Below are positions 10,871 through 24,700 of a DNA stretch of 64,000 bases, one piece after another (the stretch's first letter is position 1; every line of letters begins with the position of its first letter). Source of the stretch: Siphonodentalium dalli (Eukaryota > Mollusca > Scaphopoda > Gadilida > Siphonodentaliidae); the NCBI GenBank assembly GCA_032622095.1, contig CP136066.1:157691152-157755151 (forward strand), in the 5' to 3' direction. The notes under the pieces were generated by a model. That model was not told the DNA's origin. It worked only from the letters and a program-made list of their open reading frames with translations, and did no database searches. Made by a program: the position numbers and the translations under genes.

Positions 10871-12190
10871 ATCATAATATAAAATATATTGGTTACATGA
10901 ATGGACCGCCTCAGAATTCCGTTAAGATAAGTAATTCTTCAAATTATTACAATGAACTACGGCTTATAAATTACTGCAGGTTTCTCATTCGCCACACCAG
11001 AATGCTTCTAAATGCGGATCAAAGCTAAGAGTGCGTGGCACAGCCATTGTTCATAGACATTTTACAGATAGCGAGAATGATGCATGCTGGGAACGAAAGC
11101 ATCCACAGCAAAGCCATGTGCTTACGGAGGCATGCGTTTATTATAGGGGATTTATGCTACGTGGGCCTATAAAACTAATTATAACTTTGTTATCTGTCAT
11201 AGTTTATGCGTGAAATTTTAAACATATATACCTGGACATCTACCCCTTCCAGAATGTTGAAAAACATTTTCAGTTGCTCATCGTATTTTTATAGACGAAA
11301 TAGTCCGAAATTCCAGAAAATTGCGCTAACTGCTCAATGTTTTAATGTGTTACAAAACGTCTGATAAAAATAGTTCTATCGGGAATATTCACACCATTTT
11401 TTTTCAGAGAACATAGTGTAAATATAGTCCTATCGGGATATCGTAAAGGAGATTAATTAAACCCCTCAGACTGCCGAAACTGACGACATTAAATTCGCTT
11501 TTTCGTGTCCCACGGAAATGAAACTTGTCTGTCCATTGATCACGTTATTTATTTGACATAGTATTTTTTTCTTCTGTTGTATTTGAACACTTGTTGCACG
11601 CGCAGGCTGCACGATCATAATAACTTCAACCGATAAGCGCCGACTGATACCCGCGCAACAGTTTGTCTCAAATAAATTGTTATCAAAACGCAGGTTTATG
11701 GCCGCGGACATAAGCCGATTAAGTGTAATGTAATTTATCCATGAACTTGACTGAAAAATTGTGATTCTATCACCATTAGCCACGAAAATGGCACCTCTAA
11801 ACAGGCAAGTTTGATTTTCGGGGGACACGAACAAGCGAATTTATTGTCGGCAGTTTCGGCAGTCTGAGGGTTAATTAATCCCGAATTAAACGGAACTACT
11901 TTACGATAGTCCGATAGGACTATGTTTACTCTATGCATGTTCTCTGAAAAAATAGTGTGAATATTCCAGATAGAACTCTTTTTATCAGACGTTGTGTAAC
12001 ACCTTAAAACATTGAGCAGTTATAGCGCAAACCGAAATGTGTTGTCTTGCAAGATATCCCACCGCTTTAGCTAAATTTACCTTCCTACAATATCCATAAA
12101 GAGGATCATATATTATATACCCACGGTTTTAATTATAGAATATAAAATATATTGGTTTCGCGAATGACCAACTCAGAATTCCGTTAAAAT
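10871..12190. repeat. Foldback flanked by direct repeats
   Basis: Inverted arms lie at about 11318-11545 and 11800-12031 (cattgagcagtta at 12011 mirrors taactgctcaatg at 11328; ctcagactgccgaaactg mirrors cagtttcggcagtctgag). A similar direct repeat (ataaaatatattggtt ... ctcagaattccgttaa) lies outside on both sides, at about 10878-10926 and 12139-12188. The 122-codon frame on the minus strand lies in this palindrome and shows no recognised domain. Confidence 0.65.
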
Positions 12191-13460
12191 AACAATAACA
12201 ACCAGCACCTATAACGAACCGTTTTACTGGACTTGGCCTACTGGTCGCGTAGTTCCGACTTTTAAATAAACGGAATTTCCAACTCTATAAATAAAAGCCC
12301 CACAATGCATTCGCCCTGTCCACCACGCAATATCAAAATCTCAGCAGCTAGATACACCACAGGTGGCGTAATAAATGCTCTTTATTATTTCCATATCAGG
12401 AATACAGTAACAAACAAGACAGCAGTAAAATAAATGGGGACAAAAAGTTAGTGTAATCATGTATGAAATTTCCAACTGTTAAAATTCTTTATAACAGTTG
12501 TGACTCCCACCCCCTCAAAATACCTCCATCATTCGATCCCCGTCCCCATCATAATGGGGACAATAATTACTAGTTGGGATACAAGGCAATGGTAACCATG
12601 TATTTTAACCTTTATGTTGTAGTGTAATAATGTATGAAATTTCCAACTACATGTGCATTAACTTTTTTTTACAAAAGTTGTGAATCATACACACTCAAAA
12701 TCTAACTTCCACCCCCACCCCACTACACTGTCCCTTCCACTTAAAAACATTCTGGAGATCAAGTTGGCCACAGGTGTTCATTTATTATACCCCACGTGTC
12801 TTGGACTGTTGCCAAATTCACAGTGCTCCATTAGAGGGCCTGCTTGGACTGTTGCCAAATTCACAATGTTAACTGCAGAGAGGTTGTATGTTATTGGAGA
12901 CGTTCTAATATGACAATAGGCTGGCCTAATTAACGAACCATGCACAGCTAAATACACACAAGCAACTTTTAATCTTCAAATAGATACAATTGTCGGCCTC
13001 CAAAATTCAATATACTTTCTTATATACAAACAAACATTGAACTCATACCATTGTTTCACTTAACCAAAATAGCGAATTTCCCCAAAAGAACGCATATAGA
13101 CTGCGCATGCGCAATTATATTAAAATACCCACAATACACTTCACGAGGCTCTCAATGGGTTATAATATTTGTTTTCCAAATTTGTTTTATCTTCAACTAA
13201 AAACAAATAGTCTATCGAAATGAAATTCGCCATTTTTCTTCAAACAATTTTATTCTTTACAAAATACAAATTATCGGGTTAACATAAAACCATTCAAAAA
13301 TTGAAACAAACTTAAATAATAAATAAATTAAACAATAAATTCTTACCATAATTACAGAAAATAAAAGATGGCCGTTACTACAAAAAAAACAGACATGCGC
13401 ACTCCAATTAAAATTACCCATAATTCAGTTCACTACACAAGGGGCTCCCAACAGGTTATA
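12191..13460. other. No gene recognised; weak dispersed repeats
   Basis: The short motif aatttccaact recurs here and near 14930-15130. A segment near 12310-12385 (gcattcgccctgt ... aggtggcgtaataa) is repeated near 13940-14010. No coding evidence. Confidence 0.5.
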
Positions 13461-13462
13461 CA

Positions 13463-13935
13463 ATATTTTCAGGCTATCAGATTATTTATATTTTCGACTT
13501 TAAGTTTACAATTTGAGCCTGTCCTCACTCTATCGATACGATTTATCATAAACATATTATACACCAGTGGCGTTAACTTTACAACTTCGGCATCTACGTG
13601 ATTATATCGGTACGATTCAGTAAGGTACAAACAATCTCCATAAAATACGCACAATTCAGTTCACTACATGCAGGGGCTCCCAATAGGTTATTCCCATTTA
13701 TTATGGGCTCCCAATAGGTTATACAATATTTTCAGGCTATCAGATTATTTATATTTTCAACAACATATTATTACACCGGTGACTTTAAGTTTACAATTTG
13801 AGCCTGTCCTGACTCTATCGATAGGATTTATCATATTTTCATAAACGTATTATACACCGCTGACGTTAACTTTACAATTTCGCCATCTACGTGATTATAT
13901 CGGTACGATTGAGTAAGGTACAAACAATCTCCAAG
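13463..13935. repeat. Local tandem duplication, about 286 bp period
   Basis: The block from actctatcgatacgattta to cggtacgatt..gtaaggtacaaacaatctcca occurs at about 13527-13642 and again at 13813-13932. The preceding caatattttcaggctatcag block occurs at 13461 and 13725. Confidence 0.8.
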
Positions 13936-14290
13936 AATATATTCGCCCTGTACTCCATGCGACATAAAAAAACCAAATGCAAGTAACACCACGCTAGGTG
14001 GCGTAATAAGATTAGCAATAAGACAGGAGTGAGCTGGTGGTTTATGATGTACACAAGTGCTTAATGATATGAAATGTACCAACTAATCATTGTAATGCAG
14101 CAGCAGCATCTATAATACCCTGCCCAAAGCCAGAAGGACAAATGTTTGATGGATACATGGGGGGGATATACCTAAAATATCAGCTAAATTCTCTGCCAGT
14201 TTCAAGAAATGTCACAAAAATCACACCTTTTTTTAATACGAAACCAAATAAGAATATAAGAATAACCAAAAAGTATTAAATTAAAAAAAG

Positions 14291-14431
14291 CTTCCCAGAA
14301 GATGAGGCCTAAGCAATATGAGGTCTCCAGAAGGTGAATTTGGTGATGCTAGCCCACTGCGGGGTAACAACACTAAATTAACCCTCTGGGGACCTCATTC
14401 TGTAAATGTCAGACACACTATTTCCAGGCTA
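14291..14431. mobile_element. AGAATGAGGT-family MITE, right half
   Basis: A hairpin of the gaggtctccagaaggtgaattt type, ending in caaatgtcagacacactatttccagg. Confidence 0.7.
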
Positions 14432-14734
14432 GGAATCATGTATAAAGCATATGTTTTGTGCAAATGCTTGTAAACATTGAGCTTTTTTGGTGTATATGAC
14501 TAGGAAAATCATATTGTTGGAAAGAGTGGAGTTCACACATATTGCCCTCTCAGTTGAAACTATATGATATTGGTGGGTTAAAGTTATTGATGTTGTTTAT
14601 TGGGGTGGGTATGGGGGGTGTCCAACTCATAGTTTACAACTATAACCTACTCTCTCTTAAGGAGCTTATTGTCCAGGATTCCCAGTTTGACTTGAAAGTA
14701 TGAAAATATTAAGATCTTGGTCTAAAATGATATA

Positions 14735-14863
14735 CAGTAATGCCCTAATTAATCGGGGAGAGCTTTCAGATGAATGGCAACAAGCCATATTTCCGACTAA
14801 ATCCTGAAAAGTTACCCATAATTCTGCTGTGGTTAAAGGAGTCGATTAATTAGGGCATTACTG
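14735..14863. mobile_element. TA-flanked palindromic MITE (CAGTAATGC family), internally deleted
   Basis: Flanked by TA; ends CAGTAATGCCCTAAT and TTAGGGCATTACTG. Most of the left arm is missing compared with full copies of about 210 bp. This is the only copy outside the nidogen gene. Confidence 0.85.
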
Positions 14864-17002
14864 TACATGTATCAATATTGGTTAAAAAAATAACTATCAG
14901 ATCAATCTCAACTTATTTTTTTGTCTGAAATTTCCAACTACGTTAGATTTAGGTATGGAATTTTCATGCTGTGAATATAAGGACGAGGCTAGATCGTCTG
15001 TGTTGGGGGGGGGGGGGGTGTTGGTGTCTAACTTATAATTTCCAACTACATTTGTGCACCCCCCTTGTTGACTAAATATTTTTCAAATCTGGGAAACTCT
15101 CATTGAATAAGAATTATTTCCAACTCTAAAAATTTCCAACTGAACATCCCCCATATGGTTGGAAAATTTCAATTTGATCAAATTTACAACTACCCGACCC
15201 CACCCTTGAACCAGACCATACCAAATGCACCCCACCCCCTGGTTGAAACCTTTCGCCTTTACGACTCCTACCTCAAAACTGTTCAACTGTCAGAATGAAA
15301 ACAATTTCAAAACTGTATGTGGTGTAACATTTTCAAGAGTTTAACCACAGTAGGATGAGGGTTAAGACTCATCACCCTGCCACAAAGTCCAAATATTCAC
15401 CGCCGTCATAAAACAGCTTCCCCACTCTTACACAAACAGAGGGTAGTTTTATTCTTGATTAGCTTGGATCAGCATGTATTATAAGATGCCACATCAGTTC
15501 CAACAAGTAAATGCTTCTTTAATAACTAATTTCCGAGTTCGCGCCATTGTCTGAATATCATGGCGATAATTGTATATATCCGTGGTTGAAATTTACACCA
15601 TTACAATAAATTATTCAGGGAAGATGATGATACAAGGCATCTTAACCAGTTCCTCACTAAGTCTTTATGTGCATTCATGGGGTAATCATTCGCAGATCAG
15701 AATTCCGCGAGGATTAGCCGAATGCATGCTGATATCCCCTGGTCTGGTCGCGAAAACTCCCCAGGACGTCGGATAAACACACATTGGCTAGTATGGCCTG
15801 ACATATGGGAGTAATCTGCCATATGTTTACAAAAATCACTAGGTATTTTCTCAATAGACAGATTTCTTCTCAAATTCTCCGTATACTAAGAATTCTGGGA
15901 GCCAATCACCTAAGATTATTTTTAAGCCCATTTCTCATAGATATGCTACTTTCATCTACCGCGCGATTGTTTTGGGCTGACTTGCGTCGTTGTAATTGCG
16001 GTTTTCCTGTTTTACTTTGGTTATGTTTTCGGAAAATTGCAATTGACAGTTTAATGGCAGGTAGTCAGGTAACCTTCGTTTGATTTTGTGTTAAGAGCAA
16101 CCTACCATTAATATACGTATTAACAGACTAATTAATAAAATAGTTTGGCAGGCTAAGCCAGGCTTTCTTGTACTCTTCTTGCAATTGTCCGTTGTTACTA
16201 GCAGCACCCAAACCTTTGACGAATTTGGTGGCAGTTGCTACTTTGCGGTACATCAAAACGCTCCGCGTTAGATCGCAATATAATGTTATCATTCATCAAT
16301 ACAGCTTGTGTGTCCCATTAGGTGAGTACCATCTAAACGTGCAAAGGGCCAGAACGGTATTCTTTTTTTTATGATATCACACTTACTCTTGATGTCTCCG
16401 ATTTAACACTCATTTTACCCTGGGGCCATATGAGAGATGAGATGTCCACAATGTCATGTCGTATGCCATTGAAAAGTTGAGATAAAGTAAAAGTGATTTC
16501 ATCGCAGCAAAGTGTCTTTCCGATCAAAAGCATGGAGCGACTGTGGTCACTATATATATATGACGAGAGACCAAGAAAAAAGTGCTTGCCTTGATGGCTC
16601 ATTGAAAGGCTACACTGAGGAGTCCTTTAAGCACACAGATTCTGATAAATAAATTCAGAAATGGCCATTAAATAAATAATCAAACACAAAACATTTCTTT
16701 CAAAAAGGTGCTAAGTGTGATTTAAACAAGTGATCGACCCACACTCAGTGACCAGACATTCCCCACACTTGACTACGACGTCTGCAGTTCTCATCCAAAC
16801 ATATAACAAAATATGCCCCGGCGACGACCGAAATCATCGCGGCTAGTTTAGTACATGTACATCACTTCGCCTTATGGGCGACTCCATATGCATCTGGAAA
16901 ATTGGAGACGCAGAAAAGTGTATGGAATATAATATATAATTTTTTTTTTAAATACACTATATTATATCATGCCGGTTGTTTCACAGTTGAAAAGTGTAAT
17001 AA
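14864..17002. other. No gene recognised
   Basis: Contains a 13-G run near 15004-15016 and scattered tttccaacta motifs to about 15200. Reading frames at 15083-16602 have no recognised domain, and the rest looks like unique intergenic DNA. Confidence 0.5.
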
Positions 17003-17855
17003 ATACATATAAAAAAAATTTTCATGCTTCAAAAACGCGCGATACGAGTTTTATGTAATAAAAAATATAGAAGCCACACAGAACCTCTTTTTAAAAAAGA
17101 AAATATACTCAAAATATACGACATCCACAAAGTCCAAGCGGCTGTTTTCATGCATGATTGGTATCATATGCGCTTAATAGAATCATTCACCGACATGTTT
17201 ACCAAACGCAAAAACGGACCAGACACCCGGCAAAAGCACCCACTATTTTTAAAAAAACCAAGAACATCTTGGTCCCAACACAACTTACCATTCCATTCTT
17301 ATCCAACTACATGGAACAACTTGGATAATGAATTTACATCATACCAATCCAGACACACATTCAAACGCCGTGTACATGCCGATTGCATTAAAAAATATGC
17401 TGCAACAATTAAATGCAACAATCAAAGATGTCCCGACTGTGTGGTAGCTCGTCAATAGTGTAACCTCCCGTACATATATCGCAATCTACAACCTCACTCA
17501 GCACACTCCTACTCGACTTCCAAAGAACATGACACTGACAAGAAAGAGACAAACCATCGAGTAACCAATAAACAATTTATATATACGTATACCCTCCATT
17601 ATATAATTATATAATTATATAATCCTATAAATGCAACCATTATGTAATACATAATTTCATAGCCGTGCATTGTACAATAAATCTTGACCGCCTATATATG
17701 TTAACATTTATTCATCTCTAAGGGGGTGACAGTAAGACAGTCTAGCCTGACTATGCCACCCCCTCGAATATACATTACAATATTTGTCAAATGTATTATG
17801 TATTAATTATTATATGTATATTGAAATAAAATATCCTATCCTATATATATATATA
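17003..17855 (+). mobile_element. 5'-truncated non-LTR retrotransposon (LINE), 3' end of reverse transcriptase ORF
   Basis: An open frame from 17003 to 17458 encodes a C-terminal segment beginning LQKRAIRVLCNKKYRSHTEP and LFKKENILKIYDIHKVQ. That is the typical region after the RT domain in jockey/RTE-like LINEs (the LQKKAIRII...H..PLF pattern). It ends with a cysteine-containing tail (CNNQRCPDC). A 3' untranslated stretch follows, ending in a short repeat (TATCCTATCC, then TA repeats) near 17850. The catalytic RT core and any endonuclease are missing, so the copy is dead. The clade cannot be named from this piece. Sense orientation relative to nidogen, about 0.7 kb upstream of its start codon. 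Confidence 0.75.
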
Positions 17856-17859
17856 TAAA

Positions 17860-18584
17860 TACTTAAATGATGTCTCGATGTGCATCATATTCATTCATAG
17901 TTTGTATTAGTTAAATTAGTTGTCATATGACCACATCATGGTATGAAATAGTTGGAGTTGAAATAAATATAAATTAAATATATAAAATGAAGGGAATTAA
18001 ATATAAAAAAAATAATACATGTATGTCTGTGGGTGCATGTTTTACGTTATTTTTTCAAAAAAAATCTTTTGTGCGTTTTATGTTGTAGCATTAATTATTG
18101 TGTACGATTAGCGTTAACTTAATAATCTTCTTTGAATTAATTAGTGAATGAGGGCAAAATGTTCTCTAGCGGATTGATTTTGGCAAAGAGCTTCTTTGTT
18201 CATACGGGCTTCATACAGAAGCATCCCAGGTGCTAAGCATAACACTAATATGCTTCTTTCATGGTTTTTGACACACGTGGTGATGTCACCACAGGTAAGG
18301 TCTGGTTGTTACCTCGCGTCTCTGCTTCCCGCTGCTCGTTGTCGTATCAAATATTGGGCTAATTTCGCGGATACTTGGGCCTCGCTCTCTTGATCATCCG
18401 ACTGCAGACCGTTAAGTGGATCTTTCTTCTGTCTGTCTCATAAACTCTTCAACTTCAGTGGTCAAGAAAAAAAATTGAACAACGTCTGAAGTAGCAAACC
18501 ATTTCCACCAGTGTGGGACAGACCACTGAAGGAAAGTGACAGTTTGTTTTCTTTTTGGATTTTATTACCCAACCAACTTTAATC
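17860..18584 (+). promoter_or_regulatory. Putative nidogen promoter / 5'UTR region
   Basis: This is the non-repetitive stretch between the LINE remnant and the nidogen start codon. It must contain at least part of the 5'UTR unless an upstream non-coding exon exists. No convincing TATA box, initiator or CpG island was identified, so the transcription start is not placed. The call rests only on position. Confidence 0.3.
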
Positions 18585-18776
18585 ATGCTTTTTCAGTTGA
18601 CTTTCTTGCTTGTTTTACGGACTTCGTTAGTGTTGTGCGTGCCTTATGAACTGCTATATCCGTATGGAACCAGCAAATATGACTATTCGTTATCTGTTGG
18701 GGATGATATTAGTTCTGAAGAAATTCAACTGGAGACTCCAATAGGATTTTATGATAGAACGTTTAGGAGTATATTC
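18585..18776 (+). CDS. Nid: Nidogen exon 1: signal peptide and start of NIDO domain
   Basis: This exon encodes residues 1-64. The chosen start is the ATG at 18585, the first ATG of the open stretch, followed by a hydrophobic leader ([18 protein letters not shown]) that fits a signal peptide cleaved near residue 18-20. The mature start LLYPYG, followed by an acidic GDD, matches the N-terminal G1 region of nidogens. The donor is ATATTC|GTAAGT and the exon ends in phase 0. The sequence around the ATG (aatcATGc) is a poor Kozak match. Any non-coding 5' exon would not be visible. Confidence 0.92.
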
Positions 18777-21700
18777 GTAAGTAAATACTATTTCGTACCT
18801 TGTATACATGTATCGATATTCAGATTATGTTCACACTTATTTACAGATATCACAAATTCGTTCTGCGAAATTATAGATTATATTGACAAATTAAATACAT
18901 ATGTATAAAACAAACACAAACAATAATAGATATATTAAACAAAAAACAACTTGTTTATGGCGCTACCGTTCTGTGGTAGAAGTTGGAATGCATATGGTCC
19001 CGATCAGTGCGCATCATCCTGAATATTAATCTCTAAATTAACGACATACAGTGATGAGACCAGACGTGAGACTGCCCCCCCCCCCCCCCCCCAAGCACAT
19101 GAAACTCATTATTCCAAATTATTAATATATCGTCTGCTCCACTACGGTTTAGAAATGTGACGACTTGTGAGTCTAATTCAGTTTCATTAATAGTATTAAA
19201 GTTTTGAATATATATTTTTTAGTCCAAAACTACAGTATACACATGCATGTTGGATTAAAACTCAAATTGTATAGCATATCTTGACCTATGATTTCAGTCT
19301 GAACTTTGCAAAAAAAAATTCACTTAAAACTTCTGGAGAGATAATCATCTTTAAATGTTATTGAACTAAGATGGACGCTCGACTGGGACCATATATACAC
19401 CCCCCCCCCCCCCCCCCCACGTCACAAAAAAAGAATGATAATATACGACACCATATTTCATAGCTAACGTTCGGGCTATAACCACTAGCCCATCATTATT
19501 CAAATTTATTATTGTCTGGACCAGAAGTTGGCGCAGTGAGCAGAGATTGATGTCCATGCCCCACCCATGGATGTACTTTTATTTCACGAGGAACAGTAAA
19601 GTCGGCTTTATATATATACTCTTCCCCATGGGACATCATATTTTGTCGTTAGCTGTGTTGGTATAAGGGGGTCACGGACTCAAATTATAAAAACAGAAGC
19701 TTTTGAAGTGGAAGCACACTCTTAAGTTAAATCCCCGAGTGACGGATAAATATATACACCAAGAGGAACTAAAAATCCTTGTAAACTCATTAGAAACATA
19801 TAACTCAAAACAAAGACCCCATCTATAAAACACCGCGCCTCCGGGCTCGACACCTTCTTGGAGTTCATTCGATATAATTTCAAAAACGTGCTATAAGTAA
19901 CTGCTTGATCGTAAATCATATTGGTGTTCTCTGATCTTTAGAGACTGCCAGTCAAACCATGGTATAGTGACTCAAGTAGAGACATGCGTTTTTACTTTAT
20001 GAAGCCAATGAAACTGTTAAAAAAAAAAAATATCTGTACGGAACAGCTGCAGTATCTGTCGTCTGCTTCATTTTTCTTCAAATGAATAATATATCATTCC
20101 AATGTATGGTTTTATAACTGAATGGGGGAATCCTTTTAGTAAAGAGACGGTTAAATCGGGCCATGAGGTTGATAAACCCATTCAGGCGATTGTTGCATTA
20201 TCTACCACGCAGAATTCCCAACATGCAGAGATGACATGGATGCCGTCTGCTTATCTTCATCTGCTATATATTATACATTTCTTCAATTAGCAGGCGGCAT
20301 CTTCGTTTCATGATTGTGACATGCCACTCCCCCGCACCAATAAATATATATATTTAGTATTTTATCCCGTCTTGAAAGTGCATCATTAATTTAGATTATG
20401 TATAGATGCACCTAATACGCGCACGCAAGCGCGGATGCTCATGCAGTACCTGTTTATGCCACCCGTATGCGAGTTTAAACCACTGTATTTTGCATGGCGA
20501 AACAAGCAATGAAAGCGAAATTTCGTTTGATAATTTCGGTTCCTTCGCTTGTTTCGTTGTAATTGTTTGCCTTTTCCTCGACGATAAAATACTACGCATC
20601 TGGAGAAACATGAACATGATTCCATAGCTCAGTATTTGACCCATAGGGCTATAGCGGGAAGTTAAGACACCTTATATCTGCCACGAAATTCGCCCCAATC
20701 AGGGTGACGCACCATCAGGTCACTCAGGTGCAGGTTCAAACTGATCCTGTGTTTGAAACACGGTTTTGACCATGCCGAGTCGCATCTGTTGTTCAAGAGT
20801 TAATTTAAAGATGCACAGTCTGATTTGATACGAAATTAGTCAAGATTTCCTATAATCAAATTTTCCCCTTATATACCATTCAGGTGTCAGGTAATAGAAA
20901 ATCGAATTACAGACATTGCAAAATATACAACAGATGATTATGAACGCTCTTTATTATATCTACCGCTTTGCACGGGAACCGAACGTATGGACGTTCTTAA
21001 CCCGTTCGTTACTAAATGGATTTTTCCATTCAGTTAATAAAGTATACATCAGAATGGTTTATATTATAAATTTTGATGGGTTTTCAGGATATATGAGTAG
21101 ACCAGTGCACATGTGGCCAAAAAAAAAATCCCAGATAATACAATTTATTTAAGAGCGCATGTTTCATATTCATTGGAGGGAAATGTTTAAATAATAAGGT
21201 TCAACAAACGGCCTATCTGAAGATTTTCTATGGGAACTAATTTTCAATGAGTGTTTGTTAAATACAGGGATAATCAGAGATGATGATTAGAATATTCGCC
21301 TGACCAAAAAAAAAAATCAAAGCGTGTTGAACCTGCACCCCCTCTCTTTGAAGTCGAAATTTGACCATCAAAATCTTCCTATTAATGGACTCACGGGTCC
21401 GATAACTACTTCCATGTATAAAAAGAGAAAATGCTATGGTAGTTATATGGCTTAACATCGGATGGTACATCGTTATCTTGTCAGCTATGGGTGATTTGGT
21501 ACTGATACTCCGATAACCCTCTAAAACATCGTTATCGCGCACGTCGATAATCCTCTTTACGATAATCGTCTCCCCTTGACAAAATGTGGGATACGTGACT
21601 TTTGTTTGGGCTATAAGTCATGACCAGACCACCCACGTGTGTCCGAATTTGCAAAGAAAAAAAAGCAGGCTCGCGTCTGTTCATGATTGGGCCGTTTTAG

Positions 21701-24700
21701 TCTCAGGTCTCTATTGAAAGGAATGTATAGCTGCAAGAACTTGTAGCAAAAACCGCGCGGCTTCCGCATAAACATCAGTTTCACACACTCAAACAAGTCC
21801 ATAATATGTCTTTAGATGCCCGGGCATCCGATTTTGCACTATAAAACTACAATACATGTAATACGTTTTTTTGTATACCAGAATACATTTAAATCCTACC
21901 ATGAGCTCAATAATATGAAGTCTCCGGTGGAGCTATAATATAGTAATCATAATCATCACTCATCGTCCGTCCGTTCATCCGTCCGTCCGTCCTTCTGTCC
22001 GTCAACAATTCTTTAAAGGCATAGTATGGACTGGTTCGAGTGCGTGAAACTGATTGTATAAATTTTGCTATGCCAACTGGAGGAATAACATCGCCGATAA
22101 TCTCAAAGAAATCGACCATACCACTCCGTAGAATATATCGTATGAACTTTGCGTTCAAGTGTAAGTATTTACATCTCTATTCGGGACGCAACTTTCGGCG
22201 ATAAACTAACGCAACTGATTTTTGCCATCGAGAGTCATTGCATTTAATTAATAATTAAGACTGTCGGTGTGTGTTATCAATTTGGATTAGTATTCGTAAA
22301 GATAACTTCTAAAGTATAATTTTAACAAGATTATTCTCCATTTCTATTTGATCACATTCCGTAGTGTTTTACATCACTTCTCAAGAACCATCGGGGCTTA
22401 TATTTGGTATCGATGCGAATCTCTAATTCCGTATTCTGGTGGAATATATTTGGTTCCTCTTACAAATGGTATATAATATGGAATATGTTGCGTATAATGT
22501 GATCTGGACAATCGAAAATTAAGTGGGCCATTAATAATGTGAGTACCACTTTAACACATGCGTGATGTTCTTTTTTGACACATATTTGTATGTTAGGAAG
22601 AAACGAGCACGAGGTTTACTGTACAAACAGCCGAACACTGGGCTTCTTGTTTTCTTGATCAGAGGTGAATTGTGTCTGTTCTAAAATACACAAATATATT
22701 AGTTTGTGCAAGCGGCCATTGACAAAGTAACACGAGGGATACCAGCGGAGGTATATATACAGACCCACGAACAATGTGTGAAGTATACGGTTGGTCCTTC
22801 GAGAGTTTTTCGGAACTCGCTCTATATTGAATGATGCCCAATCAATTTTGACACAAAATTAGATCGAAAAATATCCTGAATCTGCAGGATTATACCTGGA
22901 TTTATATCACTAATGACATAAGACATTGAAGGTATGCATCAATCTGCATAAATGTGTTCATTACAGAATGGAGCATATCTAGTTATCGCAGGACAACTGA
23001 GATCATGTTCATTTCATATTAACAGGATATGATACAATTTAAGTTTTATATATTAGGAAAATAAATTTTGTTGCTAAATATTTATCCAGTAAATTATAAA
23101 CTATTTCCTAAAAACTGATGTTATTATCCATGTAAGCGAATCTTACCAAACATACTGGGATACCCTAAAGACCTCAGTTCAATCTAAAGCAAATTCAAGC
23201 GCCTCAGTATTGCAACATGGATGTATATGTTCACCCTCCTATACCAAAAAAATGTGTTATTTAGGCTGCTGGACAATAGAACAGTCTCAGTGTTTGTAAA
23301 TAATTGTACGGAATTTTCGTCAGACACCCCCTGGAACTGTTTCCCGATCACCCGACAAATATATAGAAACAAAAGCAACAAAGCAACGATAAGATAAGAG
23401 AAATTTATTGACAGATACGCCGATGTCAAAACAGTTACATAAAAAAAAATGTGATTATAAGTATACTAACATAAATATGTTCAAAGTCTGGTGATTCACA
23501 ACGTTTATATAACGTGAATGGTATTATCACCCTTTGAATTTCAACAGCCTGGGTATACCGTCAGTTCAGAAAATGTATCTTGTTTACCGTGAATGCTGTT
23601 TAGGCCACAAAAAACTTCTTTTTCCGATAACATTCTATAAAATTTCCAGACAGGCAGGTAGGGATTGTTTGTTTTTTTTTTTGGCAATTTTTTTTAAACC
23701 TTTCAGTCGTAAGCGATAACATAGTGCAGTCACAGTCCCATGGAATATGGTAGATCCATATGTATTGCAAATGAGCCAAGCATTGGATAAAACATGTCCC
23801 TTGAATTCATCCACTCTGCAGTAAGATCTCGTCCAACGTTGAGCTTAATAATCAACTTATTTTTGCTTTTGGATTGAGAAAAACGATAAATATTCACATT
23901 GACACTCTAATAGGTAGCCATAGAATAGCCTTCTGGAGAAGAAAAAAATTGAGACAGGCAAGAAAATCTCAGCCAGGCAGGGTATCGGAAACTAAGAGGT
24001 TTTTTGACCTTAGTGGCATCAAGTATTTTGAATTTTCATCCACGAGGAACTCAAGATTTCTGTGAGGGCAGAAAAGGTGTCATCTCAGCGCCATCTTAAC
24101 CCTTTCTATACTAAAATGGATTCTCCCACTCAGTTATAAAAGTATATATTGGAATGGTCTATTATTCATTTGAAAGAGCATCCAGTAAAAATAAAATGAG
24201 CAAACGACAGACATACGAAAAGATAATATATACAAGTGCAGAAGGATTACTATTCATTGGAGGGAAATGTTCAGATAATAAGTTCAACGAACGACCTATA
24301 TATGGCAGTTTTTTCAACTTATTATCTGAATGTTGCCCAAGGGAACTACTCGTCAATGAGCATTTAGTATATAAATGGCTATTAACGGACAGTATACATA
24401 AGACCCATGAGATCAGATGCTTATGAAATATGCACATGTATTTCTGACTGATGAATTATTTCCCTTTGAATTTTCAACAGTACCCATGGTTTAGAAGATA
24501 TATCTAGTTCACTGTGAATGCAGTTCTGGGGCATCAAGTATTTTGAAATTCAAACTGTGAGGAATTGAGATATCTGTGAGGGCGGAACAGTTGGTCAACT
24601 CGGCGCTATCGGAAACTTAAACTAAAGTGCCGCGACCTCTTTTATTTATAATTGAATATTTTTACTCTTTCTATGCTGAATGAATTATCCCATTTAGTTA

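Noticed and set aside
11466-11834. 122-codon minus-strand frame
   Set aside because: It lies within a foldback and shows no recognisable domain. The overlapping mirror arm gives a similar partial frame, as expected of a palindrome.
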